Source: Microbacteriaceae bacterium (GTDB lineage Bacteria; Actinomycetota; Actinomycetes; Actinomycetales; Microbacteriaceae). Taken from it: a stretch of DNA of 33,077 nucleotides. A program made the translations under genes and the position numbers. The notes under the pieces are model-generated. The model saw only the letters and a list, made by a program, of their open reading frames with translations. It made no database searches and was not told the origin of the DNA. Position 1 is the stretch's first letter; each line of letters starts with the position of its first letter. Positions 9,305 through 18,119 of the stretch are shown piece by piece. Location: positions 1 through 33,077 of the forward strand of contig JAODMG010000103.1 of the NCBI GenBank assembly GCA_025464895.1, in the 5' to 3' direction.

Positions 9305-11206
9305 TCAGACCAGCAGCTGGTGCTTGGCCAGCTCCTTGTAGAGCGGAGTCGACTTCACCAGCTCCGAGTGGGTGCCGACGCCGACGACGCGTCCGTGATC
9401 GAGAACCACGATCTGGTCGGAGTCGACGACGGTCGAGAGCCGGTGCGCGATGACGATGAGCGTGCGATTCTCGGCCACGGCGTCGATCGCCTCCCGCAGC
9501 ATCTGCTCGTTGAGTCCGTCCAGCGACGACGTCGACTCGTCGAGCAGCAGGATCGGCGGGGCGGCGAGCAGGGTGCGCGCGATCGCGAGACGCTGGCGTT
9601 CTCCGCCGGAGAGCATGACGCCATCCTCGCCGACCGCGGCATCCAATCCGAGTTCGTTGCGTTCGAGCACCTCGGTGAGGTTGACGGAATGCAGCACGGC
9701 GATGCAGTCGTCGTCGCTGGCGTTCGGCGAACCGAGCAGCAGATTCTCGCGGATCGTGCCGGCGAGCACCGGGGCGTCCTGCTCGACGTAGCCGATCTGG
9801 GAGCGCAGAGCGTCACGATCGAGGGTACGGATGTCGACGCCGTCGAGTCGGACCGCCCCGCTCGTCGGGTCGTAGAACCGCTCTATCAGCGAGAGGATGG
9901 TGCTCTTTCCGGCGCCGGATGGTCCGACCAAGGCCGTGCGCTGGCCGCGCGCCGCGCTGAAACTCACGCCGTGCAGCACAGTGAGGGACTGGGCAACCGT
10001 GGCGTCGGCAGGGGTGAAGTCCGCAAGGGCGGCGTCGGAAGCACCGGAGGAAGCCGCAGCCAACGCCTCGGCGATCACCTTCGACGTCTCGTCCCTTCTG
10101 GCGCCGGCCGGGTAGGTGAAGTGCACGTCGTCGAAGCTGATCGCGGCATCCGTCGACACCGGCGACATCGCGTATTCGGAGCTGATGGAATCGCCATCCG
10201 CTTCGCTGGGGAGATCGACGATCTCCTGGATGCGGCCGAGCGCGCCGAGCGCCTGGTTGACCGAGGTGATGGCGCCGAACGCCTGGCCGAGCGGCATGAT
10301 CATCAGGAACAGGAACAGGATGAACGCCACCAGGTTCGCGACCGTGATCGCACCGCTCGCCACCCGGAAACCGCCGACGCCGAGCACCACCAGGAACGAC
10401 ACCTGCAGCGCTATGCCCGCGATCGGTACGACGAGGGCCGAGATCTTCGCCACGCTGATGCCCATCTCCCAGGCGGATTCCGCGTTCCTCTGCACGGTCG
10501 CGATCTCCCGCTCGGTCGCATTCGACGCACGCACGGTACGGATGGCGCTGATCGCGCGTTCGACGGCGGCGGCCAGGTCGCCGACCCGTTCCTGTGCCTT
10601 CCTGCTCGCCACCCGGATCCGGCCGGACAGGGTGACCACGGTGAGGACCGAGACGGCGACGACGAGCACGGTGAGGCCGAGCAGCACCGGGTCGATGATC
10701 GCCATCGCGACGAGGGCTCCGACAAAGGTGAGGGATCCGCCGATCGCTTCGACCAGTCCCTGGGTGAGCACCGCGCGCAGCAGCGTCGTGTCCGACCCGA
10801 CCCTGGAGACGAGGTCACCGGTCCGCCGAAGATCGAATTCGCTGATCGGGAGGTTCAGCATCCTGGACACCAGCCGACGACGACTGGAGAGCACAACGCC
10901 CTCGCCGGTGCGCTGCAGCAGGTAGTGCTGGAAGCCGCTGATGAGTCCGGATGCCACCACCAGCGCGACGAGGAGCCAGACCAGTCCGCTCAACGATGAG
11001 CCCTTCTGCACGAGCGCGATCACCTGGCTGACCAGGAGCGGCTGGGCGAGGGAGGCGAGGGCTCCGAGCACGCTCAGCACCACCACGAAGGACAGCACCC
11101 GCTTGTGCTCGAGGATGTATGGCATGAGCTGGCCGAAGGTGGCGCGCGGTCCGTCATCCCTTTTGCGGGCGAAAATGGACCGGCGTTGCTGGGTGTTGGA
11201 GCTCAT
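9305..11206 (-). CDS. ABC transporter ATP-binding/permease (exporter half-transporter)
   Basis: TM domain then ALVGPSGAGKSTILSLIERFYDPTSG, VMLSGGERQRLAIARTLLAAPPILLLDESTSSLD. Likely start MSSNTQQRRSIFARKR at 11206, not 11551. Confidence 0.9.
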   Translation of the reverse strand: MSSNTQQRRSIFARKRDDGPRATFGQLMPYILEHKRVLSFVVVLSVLGALASLAQPLLVSQVIALVQKGSSLSGLVWLLVALVVASGLISGFQHYLLQRTGEGVVLSSRRRLVSRMLNLPISEFDLRRTGDLVSRVGSDTTLLRAVLTQGLVEAIGGSLTFVGALVAMAIIDPVLLGLTVLVVAVSVLTVVTLSGRIRVASRKAQERVGDLAAAVERAISAIRTVRASNATEREIATVQRNAESAWEMGISVAKISALVVPIAGIALQVSFLVVLGVGGFRVASGAITVANLVAFILFLFLMIMPLGQAFGAITSVNQALGALGRIQEIVDLPSEADGDSISSEYAMSPVSTDAAISFDDVHFTYPAGARRDETSKVIAEALAAASSGASDAALADFTPADATVAQSLTVLHGVSFSAARGQRTALVGPSGAGKSTILSLIERFYDPTSGAVRLDGVDIRTLDRDALRSQIGYVEQDAPVLAGTIRENLLLGSPNASDDDCIAVLHSVNLTEVLERNELGLDAAVGEDGVMLSGGERQRLAIARTLLAAPPILLLDESTSSLDGLNEQMLREAIDAVAENRTLIVIAHRLSTVVDSDQIVVLDHGRVVGVGTHSELVKSTPLYKELAKHQLLV

Positions 11207-11258
11207 CGTCCTATTCTCCCGCCACCGAGGTCGGAGGCTGTCACTAGGCTTGGTTATC

Positions 11259-12185
11259 GTGCCTACGTCAGTCATCACCGCCAACCTCCTGACCAAGGAA
11301 TACAAGGGTTTCGCGGCAGTGGACGGCATCTCGTTCGATGTCGCTCCCGGCGAATCCTTCGGTCTTCTCGGTCCGAACGGCGCGGGAAAATCTACGACGA
11401 TGCGGATGGTCGGTGCAGTGTCCACGCGCACGAGCGGCGAACTCAGCATCCTGGGGCTCGACCCGAACGAGCACGGTCCGGAGGTGCGTTCCCAGCTCGG
11501 CGTCGTTCCCCAGTCCGACAACCTGGACATGGAACTGCGGGTGCGCGACAACCTGATCGTCTACGGTCGCTACTTCGGCATCCCGCGCTCGGAAGTGGGA
11601 AAGAAGGCGGATGCGCTGCTCGAGTTCGCGCAGCTGTCCGATCGGGCGAAGTCGAAGGTCGACGACCTCTCCGGCGGGATGAAGCGGCGGCTGACCATCG
11701 CGAGAGCGCTCATCAACGACCCGCGCATCCTGCTGCTGGACGAACCGACCACCGGCCTCGACCCGCAGGCACGGCACATCCTCTGGGACCGGCTGTTTCG
11801 GCTGAAGGAACAGGGCACCACCCTCCTGCTCACGACGCACTACATGGATGAGGCAGAGCAGCTCTGCGATCGATTGGTCGTTGTCGACAAGGGGAGCATC
11901 ATGGCCGAGGGCTCTCCCGCGAGCCTGATCAAGAAGTATTCGACTCGCGAGGTTCTCGAGGTGCGATTCGGATCCGAGCGCAACGCGCAGGTGGCGGAGC
12001 AGATTGCCGGCATCGGCGAGCGCATCGAGGTGCTACCGGATCGACTGCTGATCTACAGCGACAACGGTGAAGCGGAACTCGCCAGGATCACCGCCGCCGG
12101 GCTCGAGCCGATGACCAGCCTGGTCCGTCGATCCAGCCTCGAGGATGTGTTCCTTCGGCTGACGGGACGGAGCCTGATCGAATGA
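11259..12185 (+). CDS. ABC transporter ATP-binding protein (daunorubicin/NodI-type)
   Basis: GTG start at 11259; FGLLGPNGAGKSTTMRMV, DDLSGGMKRRLTIARALINDPRILLLDEPTTGLD. Confidence 0.9.
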   Translation: MPTSVITANLLTKEYKGFAAVDGISFDVAPGESFGLLGPNGAGKSTTMRMVGAVSTRTSGELSILGLDPNEHGPEVRSQLGVVPQSDNLDMELRVRDNLIVYGRYFGIPRSEVGKKADALLEFAQLSDRAKSKVDDLSGGMKRRLTIARALINDPRILLLDEPTTGLDPQARHILWDRLFRLKEQGTTLLLTTHYMDEAEQLCDRLVVVDKGSIMAEGSPASLIKKYSTREVLEVRFGSERNAQVAEQIAGIGERIEVLPDRLLIYSDNGEAELARITAAGLEPMTSLVRRSSLEDVFLRLTGRSLIE

Positions 12186-13078
12186 GTATCGGACAGCGTT
12201 CCGGGGCGGCTGCGACGCCGGCGTTCGACGCGTCGGCATCCGCGACGACTCCGGCCGAGGCGAAAGAGCTCGCCATGGTCGGTGGCGTCAAGCCGCGGCG
12301 CTACGGATCGTGGTATGTCGCGGAGCACCGCATCCGTTCGATGCGGTCCTACCTGCAGACCATCGTTGCGACGAGCATCGGCAACCCGCTGGTCTACCTG
12401 TTCGCTCTCGGGGTCGGGCTGGCCAGCCTGATCGACACGAATCTCGGCCCAACCGGATTCAACGGCATCAGCTATCTCGCCTTCGTCGCGCCCGCTTTGC
12501 TCTGCACGGCCGCGGTCACGGTCGCGGCAGAGGAGTCGACCTATCCGATGATGATGGGGTTCAAGTGGAATCCGATCTTCTACGGCATGAATGCCGCGCC
12601 GATCACCGGCAACCAGATCGTCAACGGAATGGTGATCTCGATCCTGGCGCGGATCATCCCGACCTGCGCGATCTACTTCGTGGTCATGCTGCTCTTCGGC
12701 GCGGTCGCGTCGCCGTGGGGCGCGCTCGGCATCCTGGTCGCGTCGCTCACCGGCATCTCCGTCGGACTGGTGATCATGTCGTACACCTCGCGCATCGAGG
12801 AGGACAAAGGCCAGATGGCGATGATCATGCGCTTCGGGATCACGCCGATGTTCCTGTTCTCCGGCACCTTCTTCTCGCTCGGCCAGATGCCGATCTACCT
12901 GCAATGGATCGGATGGATCTCGCCGCTCTGGCATGGAACGGAGCTCGGCCGGGTGCTGAGCTACGGCGCGTCTGAGCCGACCTGGCTGACCGTGCTGCAC
13001 ATCGCCTATCCACTCGCCCTCTGCTGGTTCGGCTGGAAAGCGACCCAGCGGGTCGTCACGAGGAGGCTGAACAAGTGA
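12182..13078 (+). CDS. ABC-2 type transporter permease
   Basis: Multi-TM protein overlapping the ATPase stop by 4 nt; ISYLAFVAPALLCTAAV, FLFSGTFFSLGQMPIYLQWIGWISPLWHGTELGR. Confidence 0.87.
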   Translation: MSIGQRSGAAATPAFDASASATTPAEAKELAMVGGVKPRRYGSWYVAEHRIRSMRSYLQTIVATSIGNPLVYLFALGVGLASLIDTNLGPTGFNGISYLAFVAPALLCTAAVTVAAEESTYPMMMGFKWNPIFYGMNAAPITGNQIVNGMVISILARIIPTCAIYFVVMLLFGAVASPWGALGILVASLTGISVGLVIMSYTSRIEEDKGQMAMIMRFGITPMFLFSGTFFSLGQMPIYLQWIGWISPLWHGTELGRVLSYGASEPTWLTVLHIAYPLALCWFGWKATQRVVTRRLNK

Positions 13079-13905
13079 CCGTTACGCTCGCTCCGGTTCG
13101 ACCGGAGGCCGCCAGGAGGAGCCGATTCGCGGGCAGCCTCTACGCGGGGAATGCCCGTTCGGTGGTCGGTCGCGGGCTGCTCGCCACCAAGAGCACCAAC
13201 TGGGCGGTGGTGGTCAGCGGCTTCTTCGAGCCGGTCTTCTATCTGCTCTCGATGGGCATCGGCTTAGGTGTGCTCGTCGGCACGGTGTCGACGGGAGGCC
13301 AGCAGGTGTCCTACCCCGCGTTCATCGCGCCGGCGCTTCTCGCGGTGTCCGCGATGAACGGGGCGATCTACGACTCGACCTGGAACGTCTTCTTCAAGAT
13401 GCAGTACGCCAAGACCTACGAAGGCATGCTGACGACCTCCCTCGGGCCGCTGGATGTCGCATTCGGCGAGATCTCGCTCGCCCTGTTGCGGGGCGCCGTC
13501 TATGCGGCCGGATTCATGGTGGTGATGCAACTGTTCGGCCTCAACCTCGCCTGGACCGCCATCCTCGCCCTGCCGGCCGTTCTGCTGATCGCCTTCGGGT
13601 TCGCGAGCCTCGGAATGGCCATCACGAGCTACATGAAGACCTTCCAGCAGATGGACTGGATCGCGTTCATCCTGCTGCCGATGTTCCTGTTCTCCGCGAC
13701 TTTTTACCCGCTGAGCGTGTATCCGGAACCGATCCAGTGGGTCATCCAGGCGCTGCCGCTCTGGCATGGCGTCGAGCTGGTGCGCGGGCTCACCACCGGA
13801 GCGCTCAGTATCGCCATGCTCTGGCACGTTCTGTACTACCTGGTGATGATCGCCGTCGGACTGGTCTTCACCACGAACCGTCTGCGCGCACTCTTCCTCG
13901 ACTGA
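13075..13905 (+). CDS. ABC-2 type transporter permease
   Basis: Paralog of the previous permease; YPAFIAPALLAVSAMNGAIYDSTWNVFFKM, FLFSATFYPLSVYPEPIQWVIQALPLWHGVELVRG. Confidence 0.87.
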   Translation: MTVTLAPVRPEAARRSRFAGSLYAGNARSVVGRGLLATKSTNWAVVVSGFFEPVFYLLSMGIGLGVLVGTVSTGGQQVSYPAFIAPALLAVSAMNGAIYDSTWNVFFKMQYAKTYEGMLTTSLGPLDVAFGEISLALLRGAVYAAGFMVVMQLFGLNLAWTAILALPAVLLIAFGFASLGMAITSYMKTFQQMDWIAFILLPMFLFSATFYPLSVYPEPIQWVIQALPLWHGVELVRGLTTGALSIAMLWHVLYYLVMIAVGLVFTTNRLRALFLD

Positions 13906-13921
13906 GCTCGTGCGGCAGACT

Positions 13922-14020
13922 TCAGAGGGGCGTGGTCAGAAGCTGCACGACGAACGCCGCGGCAAGTGCGACTGCTACCGCCGCGGCCAGCCAGCCGATC
14001 GGTTTGCGTGGGTCGCGCAC
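13922..14020 (-). CDS. Small single-pass membrane protein candidate (32 aa)
   Basis: Read by hand: GTG-start ORF VRDPRKPIGWLAAAVAVALAAAFVVQLLTTPL*; charged N-terminus then one hydrophobic helix; directly 3' of ribH. Below the ORF-track size cutoff. Confidence 0.5.
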   Translation of the reverse strand: MRDPRKPIGWLAAAVAVALAAAFVVQLLTTPL

Positions 14021-14051
14021 CAGCCAACTCTACCGAACGGTGTCGCAAGGC

Positions 14052-14522
14052 TCATGGCGCGAGCGAGCGGATGATGCGAGCCGTGGCCAGGGCCGCCTCC
14101 GCCGCCTCCGCACCCTTGTCTTCCTTCGACCCTGGAAGTCCGGCACGGTCGATCCCCTGCTGTTCGTCGTCCAGCGTGAGCAGGCCGAAACCGACCGGCT
14201 TGCCGGTGTCCAGGGCGACCCTGGTGAGGCCGTCCGTCGCGGCCGACGAGACGTACTCGAAGTGCGGGGTGCCCCCGCGGATGATGACGCCGAGGGCGAC
14301 AACGGCATCCGCCCCGGCGTCCAGCGCGGCCTTGCTCACGACGGGAAGCTCGAAGCTGCCTGGTACCCGGATCTCGGTGACCTCGGCTCCCGACTCGGTG
14401 AGTACCCTGCGCGCTCCGGAGAGGAGTCCTTCGCTGATCTCCTCGTGCCAGCTGCCGGCGACGATGGTCACCTTGAGTCCGGTTCCGTCCGTAGCGATCT
14501 CCGGTGCTCCTGCGCCGCTCAT
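14052..14522 (-). CDS. ribH: 6,7-dimethyl-8-ribityllumazine synthase
   Basis: [57 protein letters not shown]. Confidence 0.95.
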   Translation of the reverse strand: MSGAGAPEIATDGTGLKVTIVAGSWHEEISEGLLSGARRVLTESGAEVTEIRVPGSFELPVVSKAALDAGADAVVALGVIIRGGTPHFEYVSSAATDGLTRVALDTGKPVGFGLLTLDDEQQGIDRAGLPGSKEDKGAEAAEAALATARIIRSLAP

Positions 14523-15913
14523 AGTTCCTGCTCTCTTCTGGTCTGACTGGCGATCCTGTCGGCGGCTCGCGCCTGGTCGGCTCGCGCTTGGCTGGCCCTC
14601 TCTTGACTGGCCCTCTTTTGACTGGCCCTCTCTTGACTGGCCCTCTTTTGACTGGCACCGACTGCGTCGTCAAGAGTGACATCGTCGGGAAGTATGTGCC
14701 CCATCCTGTCCCGCTTGGCCTCGAGGTAGCGCTCGTTGAAGCTGCCGACGCCGACGACGAGCGGCACCTGTTCCGTCACCGTGATGCCCCGCTCGCGCAA
14801 CTGGCGGAGCTTGTCCGGGTTGTTGGTGATGATGCGGGCCGCCGAGATGCCGAGATCCTCGAGAATCGCGACGGCGGCGCCGTAGTCGCGTCCGTCGGCG
14901 GGGAAGCCGAGCGCGATGTTCGCATCGAGCGTGTCCAGGCCCTCCTCCTGCAGGCGGTAGGCCTTGAGTTTGTTGATCAGCCCGATGCCGCGTCCCTCGT
15001 GACCGCGCATGTAGATGACGATGCCGCCCTCGGACTGGATCTGGTCGAGCGCGGCATCCAACTGGGGTCCGCACTCGCACTTCAGGGAGCCGAACACCTC
15101 ACCGGTCAGGCATTCCGAGTGCACCCGGAGGAGGGTGCCGTTGCTCGGGGTGCCCGAGATCACGGCGAGGTGGTCCGCGCCGGTCATCCGGTCCCGGTAT
15201 GCGCGAAAACGGAACTCACCGTGCGTGGTCGGCACTGTCGTCTCGACCTCGAAGATCACCCTGGAGCTCTCCGGGATGGGGACCACCGGAACGTCAGCGT
15301 CCAAATGCGTCGCCTGCAGATAGATGATGAGAGCCTCGATCGTGATCACCGCGATGTTCTCGCGCTGGCCGAACTTGATCAGGCCAGGCAGGCGCATCAT
15401 CTCGCCGTCGTCGTCGACGATCTCGGAGATGGCGCCGACCGGGGTGAGGCCGGCGAGCTTCATCAGGTCGACGGCGGCCTCGGTGTGGCCGTCGCGCTCG
15501 CGCACCCCACCGTTTGCCGCGCGCAGCGGCAGGATGTGGCCCGGCCGGTTGAGACTCGACGGCGTCGAATCGATGTCGGCCAGAACGCGCAGGGTGTGGG
15601 CGCGATCGGCGGCGCTGATGCCGGTGCTGAGGCGGTCGGCGGCATCCACGGACACCGTGTAGTTGGTTCCGCGCGGGTCTTCGTTGTTCGCCACCATGAG
15701 CGGCAAGTCGAGCCGGTCGGCGAGTTTGTTGGTCATCGGGGCGCAGATGAAGCCGGAGGAGTGCCGCACCATCCAGGCGATCCATTCCTGGCTCGCCAAC
15801 TGTGCTGAGATGACGACGTCACCCTCGTTCTCGCGGCTCTCGTTGTCGACCACGATGATCGGTCTTCCCGCGCGCAGTTCGTCGAGGGCGGTTGGGATGT
15901 CGGCGAGGCTCAT
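14519..15913 (-). CDS. ribBA: Bifunctional 3,4-dihydroxy-2-butanone-4-phosphate synthase / GTP cyclohydrolase II
   Basis: [34 protein letters not shown]..., [41 protein letters not shown]; start at 15913 rather than 16126. Confidence 0.95.
   Translation of the reverse strand: MSLADIPTALDELRAGRPIIVVDNESRENEGDVVISAQLASQEWIAWMVRHSSGFICAPMTNKLADRLDLPLMVANNEDPRGTNYTVSVDAADRLSTGISAADRAHTLRVLADIDSTPSSLNRPGHILPLRAANGGVRERDGHTEAAVDLMKLAGLTPVGAISEIVDDDGEMMRLPGLIKFGQRENIAVITIEALIIYLQATHLDADVPVVPIPESSRVIFEVETTVPTTHGEFRFRAYRDRMTGADHLAVISGTPSNGTLLRVHSECLTGEVFGSLKCECGPQLDAALDQIQSEGGIVIYMRGHEGRGIGLINKLKAYRLQEEGLDTLDANIALGFPADGRDYGAAVAILEDLGISAARIITNNPDKLRQLRERGITVTEQVPLVVGVGSFNERYLEAKRDRMGHILPDDVTLDDAVGASQKRASQERASQKRASQERASQARADQARAADRIASQTRREQEL
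14592..14651. repeat. 15-bp tandem repeat (four copies, CTGGCCCTCTCTTGA / CTGGCCCTCTTTTGA alternating) in the 3' end of ribBA
   Basis: Direct reading; encodes [10 protein letters not shown] pentapeptides, with diverged flanking units ASQAR and ADQAR. Confidence 0.95.
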
Positions 15914-16599
15914 GACCTGCTCCTTTCGACGACGCTGGCGGCGCCATCCTGTTGCTGCTCGTCCTGCTCGTCTGGGTTGGATTGCTCGTTCTGCTGGGGG
16001 AAGGCCATCATGCGCTGCACCTGGCGGGCGAGGATGTCCGTCTCGATGTTCACCGGATCGCCGATCCCCTTCGCGCCGAGCGTCGTGGCGCTGAGGGTTT
16101 CCGGGATGAGCGAGACCTCGAACCACGCCTCCGCGGCTCCCGGTTCGCTGACCGCGCTGACCGTGAGCGATACCCCGTCGACGGCGATCGACCCCTTGCG
16201 GGCGACCAGGGCTGCGATGTCATCCGCGAGGCTGAAGCGCAATACCCGCCAGGCGCTGCCTTCTGTCGAGGAGAGGAGGGTGGCTGTGCCGTCGATGTGG
16301 CCCTGTACGATGTGGCCGCCGAGCCGGTCGCCGAGTCGCGCGGCGCGCTCGAGGTTCACCCGCTCGCCGACCGCAGGAGCGGTGAGGGTGCTCATGGCTA
16401 TCGTCTCGGCCATCACATCCGCGGTGAACCAGTCGGTGCCCTGGTCGACGACGGTCAGGCAGACGCCGCTGACCGAGATCGAGTCGCCATGTGACGCATC
16501 GGATGCCGCGATCGGCGCCCGCACCGTGATCCGCGCGGCGTCGCCGCTCGGCGTCCAGTCGAGCACCTCGCCACGTTCTTCGATGATTCCAGTGAACAT
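15910..16599 (-). CDS. ribE: Riboflavin synthase (alpha chain)
   Basis: MFTGIIEERGEVLDW, ISVSGVCLTVVDQG, DRLGGHIVQGHIDGTATL; start at 16599 overlaps the ribD stop. Confidence 0.95.
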   Translation of the reverse strand: MFTGIIEERGEVLDWTPSGDAARITVRAPIAASDASHGDSISVSGVCLTVVDQGTDWFTADVMAETIAMSTLTAPAVGERVNLERAARLGDRLGGHIVQGHIDGTATLLSSTEGSAWRVLRFSLADDIAALVARKGSIAVDGVSLTVSAVSEPGAAEAWFEVSLIPETLSATTLGAKGIGDPVNIETDILARQVQRMMAFPQQNEQSNPDEQDEQQQDGAASVVERSRS

Positions 16600-17639
16600 T
16601 ATGAGTTCCTCTCGACCGGACGGGCGACGACCAGAAGGTCGCCGCCGAGTTGTTCGACGTTCGTGATTCGCAGCCGCGTGGCTTCGGCGATCGTGCCGAC
16701 GCCGATGTCGGTGATCGCGAGCTTCTCTCCGCCGATCAGGGCGGGGGCGAGGTAGACCAGGAACTCGTCGACGAGGCCGGCTGCCACGAATGCGCTCGCC
16801 AGTATCGGCCCTCCCTCGACGAACACCCGCCGGATGTCGCGCGCGAACAGTCCGTCCAGGATCGTCGACAGATCCCGGTTCCCGGTCACGATCGTGCCCA
16901 TCGGGTGGGCGAAGACTTTGGCGTCCGCGGGTATCGGCCGCTCGCCGACCACCACCGGAATCGGTTGGTGCGGCAGCAGCTCCCCGCCGTCGCCGCGCGC
17001 GGTCAGGGACGGGTCGTCGGCGAGTACCGTGCCCGTGCCGACCAGGATCGCGTCGGATCGTTCGCGTTGCTCGTGCACGTGCTGCCTTGCCGCCGTACCG
17101 GTTATCCACTGGCTGGTGCCGTCCGCCGCGGCCGTGCGGCCGTCAAGACTCGATGCCCACTTGACCGTCACGAACGGGCGGCCGAGCCGGGTTGCGGTCA
17201 GCCAGGGGCGCATGGCCTCTGACACCTCATCCGCGAGCACGCCGGCGACAACCTCGACCCCGGCTTCTCGCAGGCGCTCGGCACCGCCGCCGGCCCTCGC
17301 GCTCGGGTCGGCAACGGCGTAGGCGACCGCGGCGACGCCCGCGGCGATCAGTGCTTCGCTGCACGGACCGGTGAGGCCGGTGTGATTGCAGGGCTCGAGG
17401 GTCACGACGGCGGTGGCGCCGGACGCCTGCCCGTCGGCGAGCTTCGATAGCGCGTCGACCTCGGCATGGGGCGTACCGGCTCCGCGGTGCCATCCCTCGG
17501 CCAGCACGGTGCCGTCTGCGGAGAGGATCACGCAGCCCACCTGCGGATTGACCCCGTAGGCGGGTCCGTGTGCGGCCAGCGAGAGGGCGTGACGCATGGC
17601 GGATCGGATGGTGTCATCCGCGATCGCTCTGTCTGTCAT
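16599..17639 (-). CDS. ribD: Bifunctional diaminohydroxyphosphoribosylaminopyrimidine deaminase / 5-amino-6-(5-phosphoribosylamino)uracil reductase
   Basis: VNPQVGCVI, GWHRGAGTPHAEVDAL, TLEPCNHTGLTGPC, VKWASSLDGRTAAADGTSQWITG. Confidence 0.95.
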   Translation of the reverse strand: MTDRAIADDTIRSAMRHALSLAAHGPAYGVNPQVGCVILSADGTVLAEGWHRGAGTPHAEVDALSKLADGQASGATAVVTLEPCNHTGLTGPCSEALIAAGVAAVAYAVADPSARAGGGAERLREAGVEVVAGVLADEVSEAMRPWLTATRLGRPFVTVKWASSLDGRTAAADGTSQWITGTAARQHVHEQRERSDAILVGTGTVLADDPSLTARGDGGELLPHQPIPVVVGERPIPADAKVFAHPMGTIVTGNRDLSTILDGLFARDIRRVFVEGGPILASAFVAAGLVDEFLVYLAPALIGGEKLAITDIGVGTIAEATRLRITNVEQLGGDLLVVARPVERNS

Positions 17640-17738
17640 CCGGTTCCTCAGTCTCTGGTCGAGACGAGCTCCGGGGGACTCTGCAACCTGCGCAGAACCC
17701 GCGACCGAATCATCGACAGCGTCGATGCATCAGTCGCG

Positions 17739-17888
17739 CGTGCTTCCTTCCATCCGGACTGAGGAATCTTGCGATTCCATAACCGTCGGTCCCGGAATTT
17801 CACCAGGTCAGCCACGGCACCGGTCTCCCGATGCCATAGGTCGCGGACTATAACCGCCGGTTCGGATTTTCACCGACCCCGGAGCACG
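17739..17888 (-). ncRNA. FMN riboswitch (RFN element)
   Basis: Minus strand reads CGTGCTCCGGGGTCGGTGAAAATCCGAACCGGCGGTTATAGTCCGCGACC...GACCGGTG...CTGGTGAAATTCCGGGACCGACGGTTATGG...CAGTCCGGATGGAAGGAAGCACG; conserved RFN blocks plus closing P1 CGTGCT/AGCACG; upstream of ribD. Confidence 0.96.
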
Positions 17889-17999
17889 TTCTTGCATTAC
17901 GAGTCTATCCAACGCCGTCTGGGCTCGGATATTCCCGCCGTCGCATCCCGTAACGGTGGCTCGCGGTCCCGTCCGGCGCCCATCAGTCGGCCGCCACAC

Positions 18000-18084
18000 C
18001 GCTCAAATGCAGGACCACAGCCACGAAACGACAGGATTCACGCGGATCTTTACCAAACGAACGCTCCGCTCCTGCATTTGAGCG
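18000..18084. repeat. Intergenic element bounded by a perfect 15-bp inverted repeat CGCTCAAATGCAGGA...TCCTGCATTTGAGCG
   Basis: Arms 18000-18014 and 18070-18084, 55-bp interior. Confidence 0.85.
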
Positions 18085-18119
18085 TCGAGGACCACGATGC
18101 ACGTGCGCGCGAGGCCGCG

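Noticed and set aside
9101-10999. 632-aa forward ORF opposite the ABC exporter
   Set aside because: Shadow frame with biased Arg/Asp/Gln composition; the minus-strand ABC transporter has all Walker and signature motifs.
14588-15808. 406-aa forward ORF beginning [23 protein letters not shown]
   Set aside because: The repeat is the antisense reading of the ribBA tandem repeat; the rest is shadow of ribBA.
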